Positions 50,478-58,427 of a stretch of 64,000 bases of DNA are shown piece by piece. The position numbers were made by a program, and so were the translations under genes. Every line of letters starts with the position of its first letter. The first letter of the stretch is position 1. Under the pieces are notes generated by a model. That model searched no databases. It had not been told where the DNA came from and saw only the letters and a program-made list of their open reading frames with translations. Source of the DNA: Bryobacter sp. CoA8 C33. GTDB taxonomy: Bacteria > Acidobacteriota > Terriglobia > Bryobacterales > Bryobacteraceae. The stretch covers positions 1 through 64,000 of the forward strand of contig JAINDK010000020.1 of the NCBI GenBank assembly GCA_019931185.1. The letters are read 5' to 3'.

Positions 50478-51665
50478 ATGAAACGACTGATCCTGACGGC
50501 ATTCGCTACCCTCGCCGCCGCCCTCGGGGCCGAACCCTTTCGCACTGACGTTTTCACCACCGGGGACCAGGGCTATGCCATGTTCCGCATTCCCGGCTTG
50601 ACCGTCACGCCCAAAGGCGCTTTGCTCGCCTATGCCGAAGGCCGCAAGAGCTCCAGCTCCGACTGGGCCGACATCGACATCGTCGTGCGCCGCAGCGAAG
50701 ACGGCGGCGCAACCTGGTCCGACCTGAAAGCAATCGGCAAGCTGGCAGCCACACCAGCGCAAAACCCCGCCGCCGCCAGGCTCGGCCGCCCCGCCAGCCA
50801 CATCACCTACAACAACCCGGTAGCCTTTGCCGACCGCAAAAAGGGCCTCGTGCACTTTATTTATTGCGTCGAATACATGCGGGCCTTCTACCTGCGCAGC
50901 GACGACGACGGGCGAACCTTCTCGGCTCCAGTCGAGATTACCTCTACCTTTGATCAGTTTCAAAAAGACTATGCCTGGAAGGTGTTCGCAACAGGCCCCG
51001 GCCACGGCATTCAACTCCGCAATGGCCGTTTGCTCGTTCCCGTCTGGCTTTCGACCTCGGAGACAAACCCCCACAAACCCTCCGTCGCCGCCACGATTTA
51101 CAGCGACGATCACGGCAAAACCTGGAAGCGCGGAGACATCGCCGTGCCCAGCCAGGGCGAGGTCGTCGATCCCAGCGAGACCGTGGCCGTGCAACTGGCC
51201 AGCGGCCGCGTCATGCTCAATGCCCGCACCATCAGCCCCCGGCACCGCCGCGTTGTCCTCACAAGCAAGGATGGCGCAACCAAATGGTCGGCCCCCCGCT
51301 TTCAGCAGGAATTGGTCGAGCCCATTTGCTTCGGCAGCCTCGTGCGCCATAGCGGCAAGAAGCTCTTGTTCGTAAACCCCGACAATCTCTTGAAGGCCGG
51401 CCTCGAAGGCGCCCCCGGCCAGAGCCGCGACCGCCGCAATCTGACCATCCGATTGAGCGAGGATGACGGCGAAACCTGGAAAACACAACGCGTCATCGAC
51501 CCCGGCTGGACCGCCTATGCCGACCTCAACACCAGCCCGGACGGCGCCATCTACGTCTTGTACGAGCGCGGCGAGCCTGATCCCGCCCGCCTCCGTATCG
51601 CCTCCCTCACACTCGTGCACTTTCCCCTCGCCTGGGTCCGCGCCGGTAGCCGCCCCAAACCCTGA
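50478..51665 (+). CDS. exo-alpha-sialidase, GH33
   Basis: A 395-residue secreted sialidase. A signal peptide (MKRLILTAFATLAAALGA) is followed by the FRIP motif (MFRIPGLTVT) with the first triad arginine, the acidic segment WADIDIVVRRSEDGGATWS, and Asp boxes SDDDGRTFS, SDDHGKTWK and SEDDGETWK. Candidate nucleophile/acid-base residues lie in the VLYERGE segment near the C-terminus. It removes terminal sialic acids from glycans. One base separates it from the TonB receptor gene, so receptor and enzyme are cotranscribed and act as an uptake-degradation pair. Confidence 0.9.
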   Translation: MKRLILTAFATLAAALGAEPFRTDVFTTGDQGYAMFRIPGLTVTPKGALLAYAEGRKSSSSDWADIDIVVRRSEDGGATWSDLKAIGKLAATPAQNPAAARLGRPASHITYNNPVAFADRKKGLVHFIYCVEYMRAFYLRSDDDGRTFSAPVEITSTFDQFQKDYAWKVFATGPGHGIQLRNGRLLVPVWLSTSETNPHKPSVAATIYSDDHGKTWKRGDIAVPSQGEVVDPSETVAVQLASGRVMLNARTISPRHRRVVLTSKDGATKWSAPRFQQELVEPICFGSLVRHSGKKLLFVNPDNLLKAGLEGAPGQSRDRRNLTIRLSEDDGETWKTQRVIDPGWTAYADLNTSPDGAIYVLYERGEPDPARLRIASLTLVHFPLAWVRAGSRPKP

Positions 51666-51713
51666 ACCGGGGGGGACTCGACAATTTCCAGACGGTGGAG
51701 GAAAATATAGGGT

Positions 51714-51962
51714 ATGGCTGAAAACAAAGGCGGAAGCCGCGTCAACGCGCACTACATCATCCCGGATGACCCGGAGAACTCGACTTACCGCTTCATCATC
51801 GTCTCGGCTAAGCGGGCACGGCAGATCCAGGGCGGCCAGCGCTCCTTCCTGCCGACCATGTCCCGCAAGCCGACCGTCGTAGCCATGGAAGAAACACGGC
51901 GCGGTTTGGTGCAATACCACATTCCGGGTATTCCGGAGGCGGGCGCCGAAGACGCTCTCTAG
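51714..51962 (+). CDS. rpoZ: RNA polymerase omega subunit
   Basis: An 82-residue omega subunit, which helps assemble the polymerase core. ENSTYRFIIVSAKRARQIQGGQR and SRKPTVVAMEETRRGLVQY match the RpoZ helices that clasp the beta' subunit. GGAGG stands about 12 nt upstream. It opens a compact plus-strand run with coaBC, 6 bp downstream, an arrangement common in Acidobacteriota. Confidence 0.9.
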   Translation: MAENKGGSRVNAHYIIPDDPENSTYRFIIVSAKRARQIQGGQRSFLPTMSRKPTVVAMEETRRGLVQYHIPGIPEAGAEDAL

Positions 51963-51968
51963 ACGCTC

Positions 51969-53195
51969 GTGCCGAAGGCTGCTGCCCCGCGCGTAATCTT
52001 GGGGATTGGTGGGGGCATCGCCGCCTACAAATCCGCTGAATTGGCGCGTTTGCTGGTGCAGCAAGGCTATGAGGTGCAGCCCGTTATGACACGGGCCGCA
52101 ACTGAGTTCCTCACCCCTCTCACCCTCAGTTCTCTTACCCACAAGAGAGTCATTACCTCTCTGTTCGCCCCCGCCGGGCAGCCCGAGGCTACCCTCGCCA
52201 GCGCCATCGAGCACATCGGCGTGGCCCTCGAAAATGATCTCCTCCTGGTCGCCCCGGCCACTGCCGATCTGTTGGCGCAATTCGCCCAAGGCCTCGCCGG
52301 CGACTTTCTCACCACCATGCACCTGGCCTTTCCCGGCCCGGTTCTACTCGCCCCGGCCATGAACACTAATATGTGGAACCACCCGGCCACCCAGGCCAAC
52401 GTGGCCCTGCTGCGCGCCCGCGGCTATCACTTCGTGGGTCCGGCGGCCGGAGAATTGGCCTGCGGCATGGAGGGCCCGGGCCGGCTTGCCGAACCGGCCG
52501 CAATCGCCGCCGCCGCCTCCGCCCTGCTCGACAAGAAGCACGATCTCGCCGGCGAGACCATCCTTCTCACCGCCGGGCCGACTCAGGAGCCCATCGACCC
52601 CGTTCGCGTCATCACAAACCGCTCCTCCGGCAAAATGGGATACGCTCTCGCCCAGCGGGCTCAGGCCCGGGGCGCCCGCGTCATTCTCGTCAGCGGTCCC
52701 GTCGCTCTCAGTCCTCCGGCGAATGTGGAATTGCTCCGGGTAGAAACCGCCGCTCAAATGTACGACGCGGTCATGAGCCGTCTCGCCGAGGTGAGTGTCT
52801 TCATCGGTGTCGCAGCCGTAGCCGATTACCGGCCCGCGCGGCCAGCAGCGGAAAAGCTCAAAAAAAGCGTCTCCGCGTTGGCAATCGAGCTCGAGCCGAC
52901 AACCGATATCCTCGCCGCCGTGGGCCGCGACAAAGGCCATCGCCTCGTCGTCGGCTTCGCGGCCGAAACCGGCAACCTCCTCGGCGAAGCCGAGCGCAAG
53001 CGCGAAGCTAAGAATTGTGATCTGGTGGTCGCCAATCTCGTCGGCGCACCCGGCGCCGGCTTTGAAGGCGATGAAAACGAAGTCGTTCTCATCCGCCGCG
53101 GCCAGCAACCGGAGCCCGTCGCGCGCGCCGCCAAAACGGTGATCGCCGACCGGATCCTCGATGCCGTCGCCGATCTGCGAGCGAGGCAGGCATGA
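51969..53195 (+). CDS. coaBC: bifunctional phosphopantothenoylcysteine decarboxylase/synthetase
   Basis: CoaBC makes 4'-phosphopantetheine, a coenzyme A precursor. The 408-residue protein has the FMN flavoprotein CoaC domain (about residues 8-180: ILGIGGGIAAYKSAELARLLVQQGY, LLAPAMNTNMW, and the GPAAGELACGMEGPGRL substrate flap) and the CoaB synthetase domain (about 190-400: ILLTAGPTQEPIDPVRVITNRSSGKMGYALA, VGVAAVADYRP). The start is GTG 51969. Its stop overlaps the uracil-DNA glycosylase start. Confidence 0.95.
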   Translation: MPKAAAPRVILGIGGGIAAYKSAELARLLVQQGYEVQPVMTRAATEFLTPLTLSSLTHKRVITSLFAPAGQPEATLASAIEHIGVALENDLLLVAPATADLLAQFAQGLAGDFLTTMHLAFPGPVLLAPAMNTNMWNHPATQANVALLRARGYHFVGPAAGELACGMEGPGRLAEPAAIAAAASALLDKKHDLAGETILLTAGPTQEPIDPVRVITNRSSGKMGYALAQRAQARGARVILVSGPVALSPPANVELLRVETAAQMYDAVMSRLAEVSVFIGVAAVADYRPARPAAEKLKKSVSALAIELEPTTDILAAVGRDKGHRLVVGFAAETGNLLGEAERKREAKNCDLVVANLVGAPGAGFEGDENEVVLIRRGQQPEPVARAAKTVIADRILDAVADLRARQA

Positions 53196-53953
53196 GCGCG
53201 GAAGAACTACGCCGCCACCTGGAATACTTTCAGGACCTGGGCATCCGTGAACTCAACATCGCCAAGCCGGGGCCGATCCAACCTCTACCCGCCGCCGCCA
53301 AGCCCATACCAGAAGAAACAAAAAGCATGGAACTGATTTTGCCGCCGCTCGCCCCTGCCGGAGACACTCTCGCCCGCATCCGCGAGGATATCGGCGACTG
53401 CAAACGCTGCCGCCTCTGCCAGGAGCGTAAGTCGATCGTCTTCGGCTCCGGCAATGAGCGAGCGCGGCTGGTCTTCGTCGGCGAAGGGCCTGGGGCCGAC
53501 GAGGACGAACAGGGTCTGCCCTTTGTCGGTCGCGCCGGACAATTGCTCACTCAGATGATCGACGGAACCGCCGCCAAGGACAATCTGCCCCTCCGCCGCG
53601 AGGATGTCTACATCTGCAACGTCGTCAAGTGCCGCCCGCCCGAGAACCGCACCCCGCAGCCCGACGAAATGGAGATGTGCGGGCAGTTTCTCTACCGGCA
53701 ACTCATGGTGTTGCAGCCAAAGGCGATCTGCGCCCTCGGCGCAACCGCCGCCAAGGCCCTGCTCAACAGCAAGGAGGGAGTCACCAAGATGCGCGGCAAC
53801 TGGCAGCGCTGGAACGGAATCCCCCTCATGGTCACCTATCACCCCTCTTATCTCCTGCGCGCCTACAACGCCGAAGCAAAAAAAGAGGCCTGGCTCGACC
53901 TGCGCAAACTCTTCCACTTCGTCCTTGACCCCGCACGCACGGAGCCGGAGTAA
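53192..53953 (+). CDS. uracil-DNA glycosylase, family 4 (Fe-S)
   Basis: A 253-residue type 4 UDG that excises uracil from DNA. The N-terminal 50 residues are a low-complexity extension. The 4Fe-4S ligands fit Cys70/Cys73 (DCKRC), Cys147 (VVKCRPPENR) and Cys163 (EMCGQ). Motif A GEGPGADEDEQGLPFVGRAG holds the catalytic region and HPSYLLR is the DNA-binding motif. Its start overlaps coaBC by 4 bp. Confidence 0.94.
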   Translation: MSAEELRRHLEYFQDLGIRELNIAKPGPIQPLPAAAKPIPEETKSMELILPPLAPAGDTLARIREDIGDCKRCRLCQERKSIVFGSGNERARLVFVGEGPGADEDEQGLPFVGRAGQLLTQMIDGTAAKDNLPLRREDVYICNVVKCRPPENRTPQPDEMEMCGQFLYRQLMVLQPKAICALGATAAKALLNSKEGVTKMRGNWQRWNGIPLMVTYHPSYLLRAYNAEAKKEAWLDLRKLFHFVLDPARTEPE

Positions 53954-53961
53954 ACAGCAGC

Positions 53962-54591
53962 ATGCGACGGGGACTCTTCCTTAGCCTCGAAGGCATCGAC
54001 GGCAGCGGCAAATCAACCCAGTTGCGCCATCTCGTCGCGCGGCTTGAGGCCGAAGCCATTCCTCATCTGATCAACCGCGAGCCCGGCGGCAGCGCCGTCG
54101 GCGGCGAAATCCGCAAATTGCTGCTCGACCCCCACCACCATATCAGCCCCACCGCCGAACTACTCCTTTACTTCGCCAACCGCGCCCAAAACGTCGACGA
54201 GCAGATCCGGCCCGCCCTTGAGCAGGGCAAACTCGTCTTGAGCGACCGCTACACCGATTCCACGCTCGCCTACCAGGGCGCCGCTCGCGGCTTGGGGGTG
54301 CAGCTCGTGCAACAGCTACATACCATCGCCTGCCGCGGCACCGAGCCGGAGTTGACCCTCTACTTGCGCGTAAGGCCGGCTACCAGCGAGGAACGGATGC
54401 AGCAGCAGAGCAAGGACCGGCTCGAGGCCGAGGGAGCCCGCTTCCATGCCCGCGTTTACGAAGCCTATGAACAGCTCGCCGCCCAATACCCCGGCCGCAT
54501 TGTGACCGTGGACGGTGAGCGCGATGAGGCCGTCATCGCCGATGACATTTGGCGGCTTGTCGCGGCAAGGTGGCAGCGCCGTGATTCGTAA
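53962..54591 (+). CDS. tmk: thymidylate kinase
   Basis: A 209-residue dTMP kinase. P-loop SLEGIDGSGKSTQL at about residues 8-21, the DR(Y/H) motif in LSDRYTDSTLAYQGAARG, and the lid segment near EERMQQQSKDRLEAEGARFHARV are all present. It supplies dTDP for DNA synthesis. The 3' end overlaps the likely start of holB by 11 bp. Confidence 0.95.
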   Translation: MRRGLFLSLEGIDGSGKSTQLRHLVARLEAEAIPHLINREPGGSAVGGEIRKLLLDPHHHISPTAELLLYFANRAQNVDEQIRPALEQGKLVLSDRYTDSTLAYQGAARGLGVQLVQQLHTIACRGTEPELTLYLRVRPATSEERMQQQSKDRLEAEGARFHARVYEAYEQLAAQYPGRIVTVDGERDEAVIADDIWRLVAARWQRRDS

Positions 54592-55630
54592 CTTCCATGG
54601 CAACCCCGCCGCGGTCGAAACCCTCACCGAGATGCTGGCCACCGGCCGCATCCCCCAAACCCTCCTGCTCTCCGGGCCCGGCGGCGTCGGCAAGGCTACC
54701 CTCGTGCGGCGCTTCGCCGCCGTCCTGCTCGATGCCTCCCCAACCGATACCGACAAGATCGAGCACGACGATCTCTTCCTGCCTCATAACGCCGAACTGC
54801 TCGCCGAACGCGAGAAACTCCCCAGCGACAAGCGCAGCGATGATCCGCTCATGCTGGCCTCCCACCCCGATTTCCTCACCTTCCCCCCCGATGGCCCCCT
54901 GCGCCAGATTTCGATCCAGCAGATCCGCCTGCTCAAGGATCAGGCGCAACTCAACCCGTCGCGGGGCAATAGGCGCGTCTTCCTCCTCGACCAGATCGAT
55001 CGCGCCAACGAGCAGGCCGCCAATTCCCTGCTCAAGGTACTCGAGGAGCCTCCTCCCCATCTGATCGTATTCCTCACCGCCGAAAATGCCTACGACCTGC
55101 TACCCACCATCCGCTCGCGCTCGGTTCACATCCGTTTGAACCGGCTCCCCGAACAGGAAATCCGCGCCTTCTTGTCCCGCCGCGGCGTCGGGGATGCAGA
55201 GCGGCGGGCGCGCTTAGGCAATGGTTCCCCCGGGCTCGCCGCGGCGATTGATTTAGATTTGTATGACAAGCGGCGCGCCGCGATGCTGAATTTGCTTGAG
55301 GTCGCCAGCCGGCGCGCCCCCTTCGGTAACTGGATCCGCACCGTCGAGGCAATCCAGGCCTCGAAATCGGAAAAACTCGATTTCTACCTCGAAGTATTGT
55401 TTCTCCTGCTCGAAGACATCCTCATGCTCGCTCATGGCGTCGGGCCGATCCGGAATGCCGATCTCGAGCGGCCACTGAAAGCCATCGCCGATGCCGTCAG
55501 TCTCCCGTGGATGCGGACCGCCGTAGACCGGGTCGATGAGATGAACCGCCTCCTGCGCCGCAATATCCAAAAAGGTATTGCCCTCGATGCCCTCGCCATC
55601 GAGTTGCGCGACATGGTGCCGGTGGGCTGA
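54581..55630 (+). CDS. holB: DNA polymerase III delta' subunit
   Basis: A 349-residue AAA+ clamp-loader subunit. VIRNFHGNPAAVETLTEMLATGRIPQTLLLSGPGGVGKATLVRRF contains the P-loop; RQISIQQIRLLKDQAQLNPSRGNRRVFLLDQIDRANEQAANSLLKVLEEPPPHLIVFLTAEN is the Walker B and sensor 1 region. The usual cysteine zinc module between them is missing, replaced by an acidic insert (HDDLFLPHNAELLAE). GTG 54581 with AAGGTGG upstream is preferred; ATG 54542 in the same frame is an alternative. Confidence 0.88.
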   Translation: MIRNFHGNPAAVETLTEMLATGRIPQTLLLSGPGGVGKATLVRRFAAVLLDASPTDTDKIEHDDLFLPHNAELLAEREKLPSDKRSDDPLMLASHPDFLTFPPDGPLRQISIQQIRLLKDQAQLNPSRGNRRVFLLDQIDRANEQAANSLLKVLEEPPPHLIVFLTAENAYDLLPTIRSRSVHIRLNRLPEQEIRAFLSRRGVGDAERRARLGNGSPGLAAAIDLDLYDKRRAAMLNLLEVASRRAPFGNWIRTVEAIQASKSEKLDFYLEVLFLLLEDILMLAHGVGPIRNADLERPLKAIADAVSLPWMRTAVDRVDEMNRLLRRNIQKGIALDALAIELRDMVPVG

Positions 55631-55714
55631 CACTGAACCTTTTCCCGCTCCAACTCGTCCAAGAGTGTGTGTGCTTGACGCGTATACTTTAAATTGTAGA
55701 TAAGGAGTTTTAGC

Positions 55715-56038
55715 TTGGAAACACCAATTCGCCGGGGCGCGCGGGCGCCTCTCGCCGAAAAGCGGGAGAAATCACCCGTGGAGGCAAAAGCCACCGCCGC
55801 TCCGAAGAAACAAATTCCGCCGGATCAGACGAATGCCGAAAACTTCTATTACATCAAGCAGATGAATACGAAGACCCCCATGGTGGTTGTGCTGAAGGAC
55901 GGAGAGATCCTGCACGGCGTCATCGAGTGGTACGACAAAGGCTCGCTCAAGATCAATCGCGATGGGGCACCCAACCTCCTGGTTTACAAGTCGAGTATCA
56001 AGTACATGTACAAGGACGAGGAAGACGACGACAATTAA
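55715..56038 (+). CDS. hfq: RNA chaperone Hfq with N-terminal extension
   Basis: A 107-residue Sm-like protein. The Hfq core is at about residues 42-100: AENFYYIKQMNTKTPMVVVLKDGEILHGVIEWYD (Sm1) and LLVYKSSIKYMYK (Sm2, with YKSSI where many Hfq have YKHAI). The first 40 residues are a basic, proline- and alanine-rich extension not found in E. coli Hfq. TTG 55715 is the start, 7 nt after AAGGAG. Upstream, TTGACG-N16-TAGATA is a possible promoter, but it would put the start site very close to the ribosome binding site. It overlaps the convergent thioesterase by 4 bp. Confidence 0.88.
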   Translation: METPIRRGARAPLAEKREKSPVEAKATAAPKKQIPPDQTNAENFYYIKQMNTKTPMVVVLKDGEILHGVIEWYDKGSLKINRDGAPNLLVYKSSIKYMYKDEEDDDN

Positions 56039-56559
56039 CCAGCCTGGGGCTTGAGACGGTTTTTCATATCAAGACGGTATGCGCGGCGGGCTCCCGCCTG
56101 TTCATACCGTCTTTTTTCTTCCTCGCTCTCGGGCAGCACCGGCGGCACAGACAACTTGCCCCCCTGGCCATCCACGGCCACAAACGTCAGGTAGGCCGAT
56201 GTCGTATGCCGGCGCTCCCCCGTCATCAGGTTTTCCACCAGCACCTTCACGCCAACCTCCATCGAGGTGTTCCAGGCCCGGTTCACCGAACTGCGCACAA
56301 TCACCAGCTCGCCGATCTGCACCGGGTGCAGAAAACTCATGTGGTCAACCGAAGCCGTCACCACCGGGCAGCGCGCATGGCGGCTCGCCGCAATCGCGGC
56401 CCCGATATCGACCAGGTGCATCACCCGGCCGCCGATCAGGTAACCCAAGGGATTGGCATCGTTCAGAAGAGCGAGTTCCGAGATTTCCGAAGCGCTCTCA
56501 GAAACCGGGCGGCCTTCAAGAGGCGCCTCGGGGCGGGCGGGGAGTTTCCAGGCAGCCAT
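56035..56559 (-). CDS. acyl-CoA thioesterase (hotdog fold, YciA-like)
   Basis: A 174-residue hotdog thioesterase. The core NDANPLGYLIGGRVMHLVDIGAAIAASRHA matches the acyl-CoA thioesterase motif with the catalytic Asp, followed by VVTASVDHMSFLHPVQIGELVIV and EVGVKVLVENLMTGERRHTTSAYLTFVAVD. It hydrolyses acyl-CoA; chain preference is unknown. It diverges from a small TPR gene with 17 bp between starts. Confidence 0.92.
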   Translation of the reverse strand: MAAWKLPARPEAPLEGRPVSESASEISELALLNDANPLGYLIGGRVMHLVDIGAAIAASRHARCPVVTASVDHMSFLHPVQIGELVIVRSSVNRAWNTSMEVGVKVLVENLMTGERRHTTSAYLTFVAVDGQGGKLSVPPVLPESEEEKRRYEQAGARRAYRLDMKNRLKPQAG

Positions 56560-56576
56560 GCACTCTCGACGCTAAC

Positions 56577-56897
56577 ATGAGAGGAGTGTCAAACCGAATT
56601 GCCGCTCTCGAAAACATGCTCGCCCAGAGCCCGGGCGACAGCCGCCTGCGCTACATGCTGGCCAATGAATTTAAAAATGGCGGCCAACTCGAACAAGCAG
56701 TTCGGGAGTTTCGCGCCATCCTGGCCCACGACGCCAACTACGGGCCCGCCTACTATCACGGCGGCCAAACTCTCGAAAAGCTGAACCGGCCCGAGGAGGC
56801 CCGGGCCCTGTACGCCGCCGGGATCGAAGCCACCCGCCGCGCCGGTGATGCCCATACCCGCGGAGAATTGGAAGCCGCCCTCGCCCTTCTCGGTTAG
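56577..56897 (+). CDS. small tetratricopeptide repeat protein
   Basis: A 106-residue protein made of about two TPR units: SRLRYMLANEFKNGGQLEQAVREFRAILAHD and AYYHGGQTLEKLNRPEEARALYAAGIEATRRAG. No signal or enzymatic domain is seen. TPRs mediate protein contacts; the partner is unknown. ATG 56577 or GTG 56586 could start it; neither has a well-spaced ribosome binding site. Confidence 0.7.
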   Translation: MRGVSNRIAALENMLAQSPGDSRLRYMLANEFKNGGQLEQAVREFRAILAHDANYGPAYYHGGQTLEKLNRPEEARALYAAGIEATRRAGDAHTRGELEAALALLG

Positions 56898-57245
56898 GGG
56901 CCCGAACTCCCTTCGCCCCCCTACCACTGGCGCCGGCCAACCCATGCGCGTGGAGCCGATGCCGGCAAAGCGCCCAAAGGCGGCGATCCTCCGCGGAAAG
57001 GGAGGTAGTGAACCCCCAAGACGTTCTCCTCAGCCCTCTTCGCGTCTCCCTGACTTTGTTCGCAACTATGGCCATGGCTGACGATTCGCTGGAAGTATCC
57101 TTACGCCGAACAGAAGAGTCCAGATGAGTCGGGGTGTCCTGACTCTTCAACACGGTAGGAAGTTCGAGTACTTGACAGCCGCGACAATGGCGCCAAAAAT
57201 CAAATCGCAACAACCAAACCGTTGTCGTACTGAAAGACCCGCGCT
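56898..57245. other. 348-bp gap between TPR gene and recA
   Basis: No credible frame was found. It contains a CCTCC-gcggaaag-GGAGG hairpin (56988-57005), and AGAGTC...GACTCT around 57110-57150 with repeated GAGTC arms. The second could serve as a recA terminator on the minus strand. I could not match it to tmRNA, SRP RNA or RNase P RNA. Confidence 0.4.
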
Positions 57246-58340
57246 CTAGCGCACCGCAGCGGCAGCAAAACCACCTACACCCTCGGCCGTCGCCGCCAGA
57301 GACTCCTCTGATTGCGGACGGATTCGTTGCAGCGCTGTCCCCGCATCGATAAAATCGAGTCCCAACTGACGCAGCAGAGCATCCTCGATCGCCCCACGCA
57401 GCACCGGCGACTGTAGCAGTGTCTCACGGGCCTGTTCCTTTCCCTGTCCAAGCCGCTGTTCTCCAAAGCTGTACCACGCTCCCGCCTTTTGCACCACCCC
57501 GGCGCTTACTCCCGCTTCAATCAGTTCCCCAGGGCGATCGATCCCCTGGCCAAAACGGATGTCGAATTCGATCTCCCGGAAGGGCGCGGCCATTTTGTTC
57601 TTCACTACCTTTACCTTCACCCGATTCCCGCGGATTTCATCCCCCTCCTTGATCGCCGTCGACTTGCGCACCTCGATGCGCTGCGAGGCGAAAAACTTCA
57701 GCGCCCGGCCTCCCGTCGTCGTCTCCGGGCTGCCAAACATCACCCCGATCTTCTCCCGGATCTGATTGATAAAGATCAGCGTTGCCTTGTGCGTCGAGGC
57801 CACTCCCGTCAACTTGCGCATCGCCTGCGACATCAGCCGCGCATGAGTGCCCACAAACGCATCCCCCATTTCTCCATCCAGTTCCGCCTTGGGCACCAGC
57901 GCCGCCACACTGTCCACCACAACCAGATCAATCTGGCCCGAGCTCAACATCGCGTGGGCAATCTCGAGGGCCTGCTCGCCATAGTCCGGCTGCGAGAGCA
58001 GCACCCGCTCCGGGTCCACTCCCAGTCGCGCCGCATACGCCGAATCGAGCGCATGCTCGACGTCAATAAATGCCGCATAGCCCCCAAGTTTCTGTGCTTC
58101 GGCAATCGCATGCAGCGCCAGTGTGGTTTTCCCCGAACTTTCCGGGCCAAAAATTTCGATCACCCTCCCCCGCGGAAATCCCCCACAGCCAAGCGCATGG
58201 TCGAGCTGCAGCGAGCCCGTGGGAATGATCGGCGTCGATTCAGCCGCCCGCGACCCCATGATGACTACCGTTCCGGCCCCGGATTTCTGTTCCAGTTGTT
58301 TTGCGATCAAAGCGAGAGGCGAGAGCTTACGGGCGTTCAT
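57246..58340 (-). CDS. recA: recombinase RecA
   Basis: A 364-residue RecA, the strand-exchange ATPase that also triggers LexA cleavage. Walker [10 protein letters not shown] (about residues 64-72), the catalytic E in FIDVEHALD, Walker [23 protein letters not shown], loop L2 [19 protein letters not shown] and the [16 protein letters not shown] segment are intact. The C-terminal tail is less acidic than usual and ends in AAAAVR. It is divergent from fliD with about 87 bp between starts. No LexA box was identified by eye. Confidence 0.97.
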   Translation of the reverse strand: MNARKLSPLALIAKQLEQKSGAGTVVIMGSRAAESTPIIPTGSLQLDHALGCGGFPRGRVIEIFGPESSGKTTLALHAIAEAQKLGGYAAFIDVEHALDSAYAARLGVDPERVLLSQPDYGEQALEIAHAMLSSGQIDLVVVDSVAALVPKAELDGEMGDAFVGTHARLMSQAMRKLTGVASTHKATLIFINQIREKIGVMFGSPETTTGGRALKFFASQRIEVRKSTAIKEGDEIRGNRVKVKVVKNKMAAPFREIEFDIRFGQGIDRPGELIEAGVSAGVVQKAGAWYSFGEQRLGQGKEQARETLLQSPVLRGAIEDALLRQLGLDFIDAGTALQRIRPQSEESLAATAEGVGGFAAAAVR

Positions 58341-58372
58341 GTGCGTTTAGTAGCTCAAGACTGAATTTTTTC

Positions 58373-58399
58373 TCAAACATCTTTCTTAGCGGCCGAAGA
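58373..58399 (+). promoter_or_regulatory. candidate sigma-28 promoter of fliD
   Basis: TCAAACAT-N11-GCCGAAGA matches the FliA-type layout: -10 agrees at 6 of 8, -35 at 4 of 8, spacing exact. It shares the TCAA start and N11 spacing with the element before the flagellin gene. The element ends 28 nt before the fliD ATG. Confidence 0.45.
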
Positions 58400-58427
58400 G
58401 ACTTTCTGAGTAGACGAGTCAGAAGCG

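Noticed and set aside
50421-52322. 633-codon minus-strand frame
   Set aside because: It runs antisense to the sialidase, rpoZ and coaBC, all of which carry clear motifs; its product has none.
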